Of a DNA stretch of 64,000 nucleotides, positions 7,762 to 15,835 are shown piece after piece. Position 1 is the stretch's first letter, and the number at the start of each line of letters is the position of its first letter. The notes under the pieces are model-generated. The model ran no database searches and was not told the origin of the DNA. It saw only the letters and a list, made by a program, of their open reading frames with translations. The translations under genes were made by a program, and so were the position numbers. Source of the DNA: Streptomyces sp. NRRL S-37 (GTDB lineage: Bacteria > Actinomycetota > Actinomycetes > Streptomycetales > Streptomycetaceae); contig NZ_JOIZ01000031.1 of NCBI RefSeq assembly GCF_000721605.1, positions 1 to 64,000 on the forward strand. The letters run 5' to 3'.

Positions 7762-8502
7762 TCACCTCAGATGGCGGGTGAAGAACCGGGCCGCGGCCTC
7801 TCCCGCGGACCGCGGGACGCCGGTGTGTCCGCCCATGTGGGCGTGCAGGGACTTCTCCCTGGAGCCGAAGGCGTCGAACAGGTCCAGGGCCGTCTGCCGG
7901 TCGTTCCCCTCGTCGTCCCACTGCAGCAGGACGTGCAGGGGAACCGTGACCCGGCGGGCCTCCTCGAACATGACGCGGGGCACGAAACTCCCGGCGAAGA
8001 GAGTGGCGGCCGCGATGCGCGGCTCGGTCACCGCCAGCCGGATGCCGATGGAGATCAGTCCCCCCGAGTACCCGACCGGGCCGCCGATCCCGGGCAGCGC
8101 CAGGAGGGCGTCCAGGGCGGCCCGCCATTCCGGGACCGCCTCGTCGACGAGCGGGAGGACGAGGGCGTCGACGGTCCCGTCGCCGACCGGCTCGCCGGCC
8201 TCCAGCGCCCGGCGCAGGTCGGCGCGGGCCTGCTCGACGGCGGGCAGGCGGGGCCGGCCGCCGCTTCCGGGAAGCTCGATGGTGGCCGTGGCGAAGCCCT
8301 CCGCCGCGGAGTGCCGGGCCCGGTCCACCAGCCGGGGGTACATCGTGCGCAGTCCGAGGGGAGGGTGGCCGAGCAGGATCAGCGGCACCGGTGCGGACGC
8401 GGAGGCGGCCCCGGGCGTCCAGAGGATGCCGGGGATCTCACCGAGGGTGAACTCGCGTTCGACGATGTCGTCGTCGAGGCGCTGTTCGGAGGTGAAGCGC
8501 AT
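7762..8502 (-). CDS. Alpha/beta hydrolase (dienelactone hydrolase-like)
   Basis: A 246-residue cytoplasmic hydrolase. LILLGHPPLG forms the oxyanion loop, GYSGGLISIG is a nucleophile elbow with Ser between Tyr and Gly, LLQWDDEGNDR supplies a candidate acid, and HAHMGGHTGVP the catalytic His. This order fits the DLH-like branch. The substrate cannot be inferred. The start at 8502 follows a GAAAGG motif. It is monocistronic, facing the toxin gene. Confidence 0.85.
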   Translation of the reverse strand: MRFTSEQRLDDDIVEREFTLGEIPGILWTPGAASASAPVPLILLGHPPLGLRTMYPRLVDRARHSAAEGFATATIELPGSGGRPRLPAVEQARADLRRALEAGEPVGDGTVDALVLPLVDEAVPEWRAALDALLALPGIGGPVGYSGGLISIGIRLAVTEPRIAAATLFAGSFVPRVMFEEARRVTVPLHVLLQWDDEGNDRQTALDLFDAFGSREKSLHAHMGGHTGVPRSAGEAAARFFTRHLR

Positions 8503-8730
8503 GGTCGTGCCTTTCGGGAGTGCACAGGAACGGCGCTCCCGGACGACCTATCGCCCGACCGCGACCCCCAGGGGGAGCACCCATGTCGATACTGCGTTCA
8601 CGGGTACCACCTCCTCGGTCTCTCGCGCGGCCGCCGGAAATGTAGCAGCGGCCGCCTCGTCCGCCCAACAGGTTTTTTACGGGGTCCCCTCTCGTGAACC
8701 TCGTGAACGAGGCCGGGTGCGGCAACGGGC

Positions 8731-9705
8731 TCAGCGCCAGTCGTCGATCACGTAGGCGTCCGGGTGGCTGTAGCCGGGTTCGTTGGGCTTGTGCATGGTC
8801 ACGCCCTGCAGCCAGGTGCGGAAACCGCGGTCGGCCATGCGCCGGTAGGCGTCCTGGCGGGCCAGGTTCGTTCCGGCGTCCAGGTGACCCAGCCCCTTCT
8901 CGGCGGCCAGCTGCTCGCACGCGTCCAGCAGTCGTTCGAACCGGTCCGCGGCGTCCGGACCGGGGCGTACGGCGCCGAATTTGACGAAGCACACGTCCTC
9001 ACCGGCCTCCGACCCCGCTCCGCAGTGGCAGACGGCCAGACCGTCGAGGGCGGAGCCGGCGCCCTCGAGGAGGACGGTGTCGCCGAGCCCCTGCGCCTGC
9101 ACGGCCGTGATCTCGCGCTCCAGGCTCAGGCCCTCGTGCACGGCCTCCGTCAGTGCGCGGCCGAGGCCCAGCGCGTCGGACCGCTCGGCGGCGGTCAGCC
9201 CGCCGTACAGCACTCGGCCGGGGACCGCGGCGCCGACGGCGACCTGTTTCCTCATGATGGCGGTGAGGAACCGGGGCCAGAAACCGTACCGGCGGTACAG
9301 CTCGAGGTGCTTGGGGCTGTGCGCGAAGGTGAACAGGCCGAGGTGGCGGTTCTCCCAGGTGCCGAAGCAGTCCATGACCGGTTCCATGAGGCGCCTGCCG
9401 ATGCCCCGGTCCCACAGGTCCGGACGTACGGTCAGCGGGCCGAAGTACCCGACGCTGCCCCAGTCGGCGGCGAAGTTCGATCCGACGACCTCGCCCTCGA
9501 CGGTCGCCGCGAAGGCCGCCTGCGGATCCGCCGCCCAGCGGGTGCGGACGTAGTCGGCGGTCCCGAAGAACGTCTCCGGCTCAGGGATCCCGAGGAAGGT
9601 CCCGAAGGCGACCCTGAAGATCTCGTCGGCCTGCTCCAGGTCCGGCTCGACCAGCGGGCGGACCGACACCGGGGCGGCGACACTCGTTCGCTTCGCTGCG
9701 GACAT
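8731..9705 (-). CDS. GNAT family N-acetyltransferase (two GNAT domains)
   Basis: A 324-residue protein. The first GNAT fold spans about residues 15-160, with the acetyl-CoA loop motif in VRPDLWDRGIGRRLMEP (R-x-x-G-I/G pattern). A second, weaker fold spans about 180-310 and ends GVTMHKPNEPGYSHP. Two-domain GNATs of this length are common in Streptomyces and modify small molecules. The ATG at 9705 has GGAGAG upstream. A reading frame running through to 11370 is a GC-rich extension and is not used. It is likely monocistronic. Confidence 0.88.
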   Translation of the reverse strand: MSAAKRTSVAAPVSVRPLVEPDLEQADEIFRVAFGTFLGIPEPETFFGTADYVRTRWAADPQAAFAATVEGEVVGSNFAADWGSVGYFGPLTVRPDLWDRGIGRRLMEPVMDCFGTWENRHLGLFTFAHSPKHLELYRRYGFWPRFLTAIMRKQVAVGAAVPGRVLYGGLTAAERSDALGLGRALTEAVHEGLSLEREITAVQAQGLGDTVLLEGAGSALDGLAVCHCGAGSEAGEDVCFVKFGAVRPGPDAADRFERLLDACEQLAAEKGLGHLDAGTNLARQDAYRRMADRGFRTWLQGVTMHKPNEPGYSHPDAYVIDDWR

Positions 9706-9842
9706 GACCGCTCTCCTTTCCGCCCCGGTTCCATCGCACCACGAACGTGCGGCGCGGGCGAAGCGGCAGGTCCGGCGGCACCTCGAGGGCCGAACGGCCG
9801 CGTTCCCCGACGACCGGGCGGCCGCTTCCCTTGAAGGCGCGG

Positions 9843-11420
9843 CTAGAGAAGAGGGCAGGTGAGGGGCAGGACGCGTTCGGTCAGGCGGCCGGTGAGGTGG
9901 GTGTCGGTGAGGGTGGGGTCGGTGAGCCAGTCCGCTGCCGTCAGGCGGTCGATCAGGTGCCGCAGCTCGTCGGGGTCGACCGGGACCCGGGTGATGAGGG
10001 TGTCCAGGGCGATGCCCTCGCCGCCGGGGCCGAGGCGGCCCGAGGCGTCGGCCTGGGTGGCCAGCGTCAGGGCGAGCAGCCGAAGGACGGCGGGGGCCTT
10101 GGTCTTGCGGAGCTTCTTGTCCGTCACGACCCGCTGGGCCCAGCCGGAGAGCTTGGGCCGCATCTTCCTGCCGAACGCGAACGGGCCCGTCCCGTCCTCG
10201 GGGGGCACCAGGGAGGGGACGGTGATCGGGGTGGGGTTCTCCGGCCGGGAGGCGAGCAGGTCGTCGACGGTGCCGGGGAGGGAGAGCCAGCCGCAGCCGG
10301 TCAACTGCTCGACGAGGTCCCGCGGATCGGTCAGGTTCAGCGCGTTGAGGTCCTGGCCGACGAGGTTGCCGGTGCCGGCGTGCGCGGTGCGCAGGGTCAG
10401 CATCAGCGTCAGCAGCCGTGCCTCCGGTCCGGGCAGCGGGGCGTGGCCGGCCACGTGCGCGAGGACGGAGCGCGCGTTCTCCCACTGCGTCGGCGCGGTC
10501 AGCAGCCGCGTCACGGCCGGCCCGTCGCCGTCCATGACGCCGCCGGTGCGCTGCTGGTGCTGGCGGCGGATGGTGGCGGCGGCCTGCTCGGCGCGCCGGG
10601 CCTCCTCCCGCAGGTCGTCGTCGCCGGTGACGCCGGCCCAGGTGGTGAAGGCGCGGGCCTTGCGTTCCTGGAGGTCGGCGAGGACCGCCAGGTCGGGCTG
10701 CTCGCGCCGCTGGTAGGCGCGGAAGAGGTCGCCGAGTTCGATGAGTTCGTCCCGCAGGACGTCGGGCCGCAGGTCGTGCGGGACGATCCGCTGGGCGATC
10801 CTCCCCTGCCGCGGGCGGCGTCGTGCGGGTACGGAGCGGGGGGTCGGGGCCGCCGTCCCGGCGGGGGGCTGGTGGTCGGAGAACTGGGGCGCGCCCACGC
10901 CCGTGGCCGCGGAGGGCTGGTGGTCGGAGAACTGCGGCGCTCCCACGCCCGCGGTCGCGGGGGCCGGGCGTTCGGTGGTCCGCGGGGCGGGTGTGCGGGA
11001 GGTGGCCACGGTCTTCGCCCCGGGGGTGGCGGCCGCGCACCGCGAGCAGCACTCCATCGCCTGCCACCAGCGCCCCTCCCGGTCGGCGAGGACGGCGATG
11101 ACGACCGGGCCGCCGCATCGCCAGGGCTCGGTACGCGCGGGGCGGCCGGCGGTGTCGGGCAGGTGGGCGCGGCAGCTCTCGGCCCGGCACGCGCAGTACG
11201 CCTCGGCCCTGGGGGCGGGGACGGCGCGCAGATGGGCCTTGAGATGGTCGACCGCGGCCGCGCGGCCGGCCGCCGTGGACGGCAGGCGCTGTTCGGCGCA
11301 GGCGGGGCGGCTGCACGTGACGCGTACGGCCGTACTGCCCCGGCCGACGGCGTCCAGACGCACCGTCCACCAGCGCCCCGGCACCCGCTCGCCCAGCTCA
11401 CCCACCACGGCCTGCGTCAT
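9843..11420 (-). CDS. Plasmid-type hypothetical protein with Cys/His-rich N terminus
   Basis: A 525-residue protein. The first 130 residues hold clustered Cys and His residues (VTCSRPAC, CACRAESCRAH, ECCSRCA), suggesting one or two zinc-binding modules. A Pro/Ala-rich linker contains a tandem 16-residue repeat with GVGAPQFSDHQP. The C-terminal ~250 residues are helical and include a winged-helix-like end (DTLITRVPVDPDELRHLIDR then LTAADWLTDP). I do not recognise a named family. Comparable proteins occur on Streptomyces plasmids near replication genes, and here it lies beside two winged-helix pairs. The start MTQAVV at 11420 has GGGAGAG upstream; upstream in-frame sequence to 11810 is not protein-like. 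Confidence 0.7.
   Translation of the reverse strand: MTQAVVGELGERVPGRWWTVRLDAVGRGSTAVRVTCSRPACAEQRLPSTAAGRAAAVDHLKAHLRAVPAPRAEAYCACRAESCRAHLPDTAGRPARTEPWRCGGPVVIAVLADREGRWWQAMECCSRCAAATPGAKTVATSRTPAPRTTERPAPATAGVGAPQFSDHQPSAATGVGAPQFSDHQPPAGTAAPTPRSVPARRRPRQGRIAQRIVPHDLRPDVLRDELIELGDLFRAYQRREQPDLAVLADLQERKARAFTTWAGVTGDDDLREEARRAEQAAATIRRQHQQRTGGVMDGDGPAVTRLLTAPTQWENARSVLAHVAGHAPLPGPEARLLTLMLTLRTAHAGTGNLVGQDLNALNLTDPRDLVEQLTGCGWLSLPGTVDDLLASRPENPTPITVPSLVPPEDGTGPFAFGRKMRPKLSGWAQRVVTDKKLRKTKAPAVLRLLALTLATQADASGRLGPGGEGIALDTLITRVPVDPDELRHLIDRLTAADWLTDPTLTDTHLTGRLTERVLPLTCPLL
10869..10964. repeat. Tandem 48-bp repeat inside the Cys-rich protein gene
   Basis: Two adjacent 48-bp units start at 10869 and 10917. 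Both open with CTGGTGGTCGGAGAACTG and differ at only a few positions. They encode the duplicated 16-residue linker segment. The unit length is a multiple of three, so copy-number change would keep the frame. Confidence 0.85.
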
Positions 11421-11869
11421 CCCGCTCTCCCTCCCGATGTGTCCCCGGTATCCGCCGCCCGCCCTCCCGGGGCCCTGCGCGGTGCACGGCGAGCCCACCG
11501 TACGCGGCACGGGGGCCGGGACCGGCGGACTCGCCCTGCCCGTCGGCTCGCGACGACAGGGCGGCGTCACCCGGTCAACGCCCTGGGAGCGGAGGTGGTT
11601 TCTCTCCGAGGGGTGACAGTTCGGGTCGGCACGGCCGTCGGCCACGCCGAGGGCCGGCCGGTACACACTCACCAGGGCCCCGGCCGGTCCGTACCGGGTC
11701 CGGCCGATCCCGGCGCCCCTGCGCCCGGGCCGTTCGACGAGCTCGGCACGTACCGGCTCGAGAGGGACGCGGACAGACGCACCGTTGACGGTGGGCACGG
11801 GGAGGCGCACACCGCGGCGGCCTCCCCGTGCCCACTGACGTGCTCGTCCGCGTCCGGAGGCATCGAGTC
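11421..11869. other. Non-coding stretch upstream of the Cys-rich protein gene
   Basis: About 450 bases between the start of the leftward gene and the large inverted repeat at 11870. I see no gene on either strand. The leftward frame entering from the Cys-rich gene stays open to 11810 but lacks any family signal. Confidence 0.4.
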
Positions 11870-11935
11870 CTCATGTACGTGAGGTCAATGAGCAACGGTT
11901 TCAGGAACGGTACTCATTGACCTCACGTACATGAG
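11870..11935. repeat. Perfect 23-bp inverted repeat with 20-bp spacer
   Basis: The left arm is at 11870-11892 (CTCATGTACGTGAGGTCAAT then GAG) and its exact reverse complement at 11913-11935. The spacer contains two AACGGT words. It sits just past the 3' end of the winged-helix gene at 11954. The core CTCATG-AC resembles the palindrome at 12790 and a half site at 12890. It may act as a terminator for leftward transcription, a protein-binding site, or both. Confidence 0.85.
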
Positions 11936-11953
11936 TCCCGGCCTCGGAGCTGT

Positions 11954-12265
11954 TCAGGTCGCGCGACGCAGAGGGACGACGACGTCCTCGCCGGTGCTCT
12001 TCGCGCTGAGCCTGTAATAGCTGATGTGCGCGAGCCGCTCGGATTCCTCGAGCCACCCGGCCTCCACGACCTGGCGCCGGGTGCGGGAGAAGACGGTCGG
12101 GGACATGCCGACGAGCTCGGCGAGTCTGGCACCGGTTTCGACGACGGCACCGGCGCGGTCGGTGGGGTGCATCGCGTAGAGCATGATGACCAGGCGTTGG
12201 TTGGCGGTCATGCCCGCTGTGCGGTGGAGGACGTCCAGGAGCTTGTGCTTGTCGTCGTTGTTCAC
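11954..12265 (-). CDS. Small winged-helix DNA-binding protein (pair A, second gene)
   Basis: A 103-residue protein built as one winged helix: helix NQRLVIMLYAMHPT, then RLAELVGMSPTVFSRTRRQV as the HTH, and a wing ending YYRLSAKSTG. The pattern resembles MarR/RepL-like replication or plasmid-control proteins. Its GTG start overlaps the stop of the upstream gene by four bases, so the two are coupled. It lacks any other domain. Function is inferred only from fold and context: DNA binding at the palindromes on either side, in replication or copy control. Confidence 0.75.
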   Translation of the reverse strand: MNNDDKHKLLDVLHRTAGMTANQRLVIMLYAMHPTDRAGAVVETGARLAELVGMSPTVFSRTRRQVVEAGWLEESERLAHISYYRLSAKSTGEDVVVPLRRAT

Positions 12266-12714
12266 TGGGCCTCCCACAGCGAAGGAGTCGTTTTGTTGAA
12301 ACCAGGGATGTCCGGCGGGTTGCATGTCTTGATCGCTTCCCGTTGCTCGATGCCGGTCCCGTGGAAGGCGATGTACGGGCTGATCCGGTAGAGCCTGTAA
12401 TTGCCGATGCGTCCGCGCTCGATCAGGATGCGCTGTTTGAGCAGCTTCCGGTTGATCCTGCCGACGGCGTCGGCGGTCATCCCCACCTTCTTGGCGATGT
12501 CCGCGCCGGTCGCTCTCAGTGGTGCCATGCCTTGAGGGGAGACCCCGATCCACCACAGCACCATGTACTTCTGGCTCGGGGTGAATTCCTTGCTCTCGGT
12601 GATCGCTTCGACTCTGGCCTTGTCCACCTGGATGTGCTCGCCCGAGAAGGCGTAGGGCGCGTAGGGGATCGCCTCGCCGGTATCGGCGTCGACCAGTCTG
12701 CGTACCGCCCCCAA
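12262..12714 (-). CDS. Winged-helix plasmid protein (pair A, first gene)
   Basis: A 150-residue protein. The first 40 residues are unique; residues 45-125 form a winged helix (FTPSQKYMVLWWIG, then GADIAKKVGMTADAVGRINR, then ILIERGRIGNYRLYRISPY). The organisation matches the paired genes at 14618 and 15277, suggesting paralogous operons. A TTG start at 12714 is supported by a strong GGGAGG six bases upstream; no ATG or GTG is better placed. A near-perfect palindrome lies 76 bases upstream. Likely role: replication initiation or its control, by analogy with RepL-like proteins. Confidence 0.75.
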   Translation of the reverse strand: MGAVRRLVDADTGEAIPYAPYAFSGEHIQVDKARVEAITESKEFTPSQKYMVLWWIGVSPQGMAPLRATGADIAKKVGMTADAVGRINRKLLKQRILIERGRIGNYRLYRISPYIAFHGTGIEQREAIKTCNPPDIPGFNKTTPSLWEAQ

Positions 12715-12789
12715 CAGACCCTCCCGTGGTCGGACATTGCCTCGACGTCGATGAGCGACGGCCTCCAGGCCGACCAGATGAACTTAACG

Positions 12790-12812
12790 TACATGAACGT
12801 GGAGTTCATGTA
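12790..12812. promoter_or_regulatory. Palindrome upstream of winged-helix pair A
   Basis: TACATGAAC and GTTCATGTA form 9-bp arms around GTGGA. A related half site with CTCATGAACCTCACGTCAAT lies at 12889-12908. Position, symmetry and similarity to the 23-bp inverted repeat at 11870 suggest a family of sites bound by the pair A proteins. Confidence 0.7.
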
Positions 12813-13465
12813 GTCCGCTCCCAAGGTGTGTCGCTCCACCAGGAATCGACCCGTGATCGAAGTCTCCGCAGGAAAAACAGCGCCTGCTCATGAACCTCAC
12901 GTCAATCTGGTCAGTTCCTGGGATCGCGGTACCCGGGTCCCAGGAACTGGGTGCACGATCCTCAGAACTGGCTGCCAGATCGTCGGGTCTGTATGCGGAA
13001 GAGCATCTCTGCAGGTCAGAGCGCTCTCTCGTGGCGCGCCCTCTCTTACAGCAGTACAGGCTGTTCCTACGGCGGCTCCCGTCCGCACACCGTGCTCCCG
13101 CGAGTGGTCGCGCGAGGCACTGCTCAGCGCCTCTCCAGGAAGCGTTGACAGCGGAGCCCACTTCCAATCCGTCGACGGAAAACCCGGTCCCCTCCCCTGT
13201 CCTCAGCCGACGAAAGCACGCCACGACGCGGCCGCGGCCGACGAATCACCCGCCACGTATGCCTCCATCAGCCCGTGCCGGCATCAGCCACGCATTCGTT
13301 GAAATCCTCGACGAGCCGCGGTCGCCCGAGCACCCGCGGGCCCCGTCGGTGCACCGGAGGCCCCCAGGGGCCGACGGCGTACCGACCCGTAGGCGCGGAG
13401 AGCCGGCCTCGGGCCGCGACGTGGACCCGTCTGCGAGAACGCGGCCGGAACGAGGCCAGCCGGGG
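12813..13465. other. Non-coding region with half site and long hairpin
   Basis: About 650 bases without a convincing gene. It contains the half site at 12889-12908 and a 12-bp perfect inverted repeat (CAGTTCCTGGGA at 12912-12923, TCCCAGGAACTG at 12938-12949) with a 14-base centre. Directly after come smaller repeats (CTGGCTGCCAG around 12968-12978). The concentration of secondary structure next to plasmid-type genes makes this a candidate part of a replication origin. From about 13150 on nothing stands out. Confidence 0.5.
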
Positions 13466-14065
13466 CTACAGCACGTCGGCGACAGGCAGCTGGGCCAGGG
13501 CTTCGGCAAGCTGGAGCACGGTGACCGAACCGGTCTCGGGCAGGCCGGCCTCCAGCCAGGCCCGGCGGGCGGACTCCTTGTCACCCTCGGCCGCCGCCAG
13601 CACGTTCTCCTTCGCGCTGTGCTCGTGCACGGGGTCGGTGTCCGGGCCGTGGTCGGCCAGGTGGACGACGGTGCGGACCTGCAGTTTGGCGTTGGAGGCC
13701 ATCTGCTCGTTGAGGCGGTACACGCGCAGCCGGTGCCCGACCAGCGTCCGAGCACGCTCGATCATCGCCCGGCCCGCGTCCGTGTCCCCACGGTCGGTGC
13801 GCAGACGTTCCAGCTCGCCGGAGGTGTTGCGGACGACCAGGAGCCCGCGGGTACTCGTCGCCTCGATGCGCACGGAGAGCAGGGTCGCCGTGAACTGCTT
13901 CGCGGCGTCCAGGCGCTGAAGGTCCTGCCCGACCGTGTCGGCGAGGGTGTAGAGGTGGACGGCCCTGGCCCGGACCCGCTCGGTCCAGGCGGCCTCCTCC
14001 CCCGGCGGACAGGGGCCGACGGCGCGAGCGGCGGCGAGGGTCAGTTCGAGGTCACGAGGGTTCAC
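13466..14065 (-). CDS. Hypothetical helical protein
   Basis: A 199-residue, mostly helical protein (for example AWTERVRARAVHLYTLADTV and ERARTLVGHRLRVYRLNEQM). I recognise no family. The GTG at 14065 is preceded by GAGGAG at nine bases, better than any alternative. It lies between the two winged-helix pairs and is transcribed leftward, away from the palindrome-rich region, so it may belong to the same maintenance module. There are no membrane segments or Cys clusters. Confidence 0.65.
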   Translation of the reverse strand: MNPRDLELTLAAARAVGPCPPGEEAAWTERVRARAVHLYTLADTVGQDLQRLDAAKQFTATLLSVRIEATSTRGLLVVRNTSGELERLRTDRGDTDAGRAMIERARTLVGHRLRVYRLNEQMASNAKLQVRTVVHLADHGPDTDPVHEHSAKENVLAAAEGDKESARRAWLEAGLPETGSVTVLQLAEALAQLPVADVL

Positions 14066-14380
14066 CGCCTCATTCTCCTCATGCGCCCGTGGCACCGTCG
14101 TGGCCCTTGGAGACAGAGCAGCGTGGCTGGGACCGGAACGGGGTTGCTGGAGACACACGCGCGCCTGATCGTCCGGGTGCGGGCACCGTCGTGGCTGACT
14201 TTCGGTGGTGCGGGTCCAAGAGGGGCGGGGAGTGCTGGAGGTCCGGGTCAAGACGACTGCATGACTTCCAGGATCGGTCTCCCAGGATGGGCTCAAGCAG
14301 AGCAAGCAGACACGGCCCGCACTTATAGAGAAGAGAACGGATCACGTTTCCGCAGGTCAGAGGGGGTGACAGAGCCTCAG
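14066..14380. other. Non-coding stretch left of the palindrome-rich region
   Basis: About 315 bases with no gene. A lower-GC patch near 14318-14350 (ACTTATAGAGAAGAGAACGG) could hold a leftward promoter, but no clear hexamer pair is seen. Confidence 0.35.
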
Positions 14381-14568
14381 AACATGACTCCCACGTCATG
14401 TTGAGGCTTCGGAAGTTGCGCGTGGAGTCACGTTGCCCCGTATTCATTGCGACTTATCTGCGCAATTCCGCGATGGCCTCCGGAACCGTCGCGAACATGA
14501 CTCCTGAGTCATGTTCGCGACGCGTAACGCGCAGATAGGTCGCGTCGTTGCTATCTATCTGCGCAATT
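14381..14568. promoter_or_regulatory. Palindrome and iteron cluster, candidate origin or operator region
   Basis: Three elements are nested here. (1) AACATGAC/GTCATGTT with a 6-base centre at 14381-14402. (2) A 34-bp palindrome at 14488-14521 with perfect 16-bp arms, GTCGCGAACATGACTC and its complement, around CT. (3) TATCTGCGCAATT at 14455-14467 and again at 14556-14568, with an inverted GCGCAGATAG at 14529-14538. The left and middle iterons flank the 34-bp palindrome symmetrically: GCGACTTATCTGCGC at 14449 matches the inverse of 14529-14543 at 14 of 15 bases. It lies directly upstream of the rightward winged-helix pair. I infer a replication origin or a complex operator. Confidence 0.65.
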
Positions 14569-14576
14569 ACTACTGT
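14548..14576 (+). promoter_or_regulatory. Promoter of winged-helix pair B, iteron in the spacer
   Basis: TTGCTA at 14548-14553 and TACTGT at 14571-14576 are separated by 17 bases. The right-hand TATCTGCGCAATT iteron lies within that spacer, so a protein bound there would block RNA polymerase. The transcript would begin about 35 bases before the ATG at 14618. Confidence 0.55.
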
Positions 14577-14617
14577 GCTCCGCGTCTAGGTTTCGATCTT
14601 GAGGAGCATGGAGCGCC

Positions 14618-15274
14618 ATGTCCGCACAGCCCCATGGAGACCCCCGCCGGGTTCCCGGCACATCCCCGCCCCGCGCGCCGAGCCCCAGCAGCCCGTACGC
14701 GGGCGCGCTCGGTCCGAGGAAGAACCTCGTCGAGCTGCCCGTCGGGCACACGGCAGAGCTCAGACCCCCGGTCACCGCGGGCGACTTCGTCGGCAAGTAC
14801 TTCGCCCAGGACAGCCTGGAGTTCCTGCGCTGGGCCGCCAGGTACTTCAGGGACGACAACGTGACCCTGTGCGTGCTGCTCTACCTGATGGGAAGCCAGG
14901 AAGTAGGAGGAGCCGTCGAGCTCAAGCAGGCCGAGATCGCCGCCGAGCTGGACATGGACCCGGCCCAGGTGTCACGGGCCCAGTCCAAGCTGAAGAGACT
15001 GGGGCTGGCCTACTCTCCGAAAAAGGGGTCGATCCAGCTCCAGCCGGCGGTGACCCTGCGCGGCGGCTACCGGCTGATCGAGAAGCCCGTGCGCGGATCG
15101 GTGGCCAAGAGCGTCAAGGTCCAGGTGGAACAGCTGAGCCTGCTCAACGAGCTCGTACTCGACCCCGGCGTTCCGGAGGAGTTCAGAGACATGGCCCTTC
15201 CAGGTGCGAAACTACCCGAACCATCGTCGAGGACGCGCAAGCGCAAACGTACGGAGAAGAAGCCGGAGGCGTGA
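14618..15274 (+). CDS. Winged-helix replication-like protein (pair B, first gene)
   Basis: A 218-residue protein with a disordered Pro/Ser-rich N terminus. A winged helix spans about residues 80-155 (VTLCVLLYLMG, then LKQAEIAAELDMDPAQVSRA, then LKRLGLAYSPKKGSIQL), followed by a helix and a basic tail (SSRTRKRKRTEKK). It resembles RepL/MarR-like plasmid proteins. The ATG at 14618 follows GAGGAG and GGAG; a longer overlapping frame from 14599 is a different phase. It forms an operon with the next gene. Likely a replication initiator or its regulator acting at the upstream cluster; this is inference. Confidence 0.75.
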   Translation: MSAQPHGDPRRVPGTSPPRAPSPSSPYAGALGPRKNLVELPVGHTAELRPPVTAGDFVGKYFAQDSLEFLRWAARYFRDDNVTLCVLLYLMGSQEVGGAVELKQAEIAAELDMDPAQVSRAQSKLKRLGLAYSPKKGSIQLQPAVTLRGGYRLIEKPVRGSVAKSVKVQVEQLSLLNELVLDPGVPEEFRDMALPGAKLPEPSSRTRKRKRTEKKPEA

Positions 15275-15276
15275 GG

Positions 15277-15819
15277 ATGAGGACTGCAGCGTCTGCGAAC
15301 CCGGAGCCGCCGGAGCTGACATACGGCACCTTCAACGGCTTCGCCTACATGCCCGCGATGCCGGGGATCGCCTACCGAGTGCTCTTCCGGCTCCTGGGAA
15401 CCCAGGAGCCGGGAGGACGCTGCCTGGTCACCGAAGAGGAGCTGGCCGAAGCCCTGGACGTACACCGCTCCATGGTGGGACGGGGCCTGCAGGCCCTGAT
15501 CCTCGCCAAGCTGGTGTTCCGCCAGGCCAAGGGCATCTACCTCCTCAACCCGATGATCAGTGGCGCGCGCAGCGTCACCGAGCACCTGGAGGCCATCGGC
15601 ACACTCGACCCCGCGGACCGTCTCGACGTCGACGACTACCAGGAGCGTTACGAGGCCTCCGTCGCCCGGGCCGAGCAGGAGAAGAAGGAGAAGCGCCTGA
15701 GCCGCAGGAGTGCGCCCGGCTCCTTGACGCCGGCGAAGGCAGCCCCCGAGGGAACGGCGGAGGTACTGAGCCTCTCGACAGCCCGCGACCGCTCACGGCG
15801 GAGGCCATCCCGCCCGTGA
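15277..15819 (+). CDS. Winged-helix replication-like protein (pair B, second gene)
   Basis: A 180-residue protein. After TYGTFNGFAYMPAMPGIAYR a winged helix follows (RVLFRLLGTQEPGG, then TEEELAEALDVHRSMVGRGL, then LVFRQAKGIYLLNPMISG), and then a charged coiled region (ASVARAEQEKKEKRLSRR). The phrase YLLNPMI before the tail is typical of RepL-like proteins. The ATG at 15277 is seven bases after GGAGG, whereas the GTG at 15271 that overlaps the previous stop is only one base away, so the ATG is preferred. It ends just before a strong terminator. Confidence 0.75.
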   Translation: MRTAASANPEPPELTYGTFNGFAYMPAMPGIAYRVLFRLLGTQEPGGRCLVTEEELAEALDVHRSMVGRGLQALILAKLVFRQAKGIYLLNPMISGARSVTEHLEAIGTLDPADRLDVDDYQERYEASVARAEQEKKEKRLSRRSAPGSLTPAKAAPEGTAEVLSLSTARDRSRRRPSRP

Positions 15820-15835
15820 CACGACCGGCACACCA

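Noticed and set aside
8731-11370. 879-residue frame joining the acetyltransferase with upstream DNA
   Set aside because: The upstream 550 residues are a shadow of the Cys-rich protein gene; GNAT homology begins at 9705.
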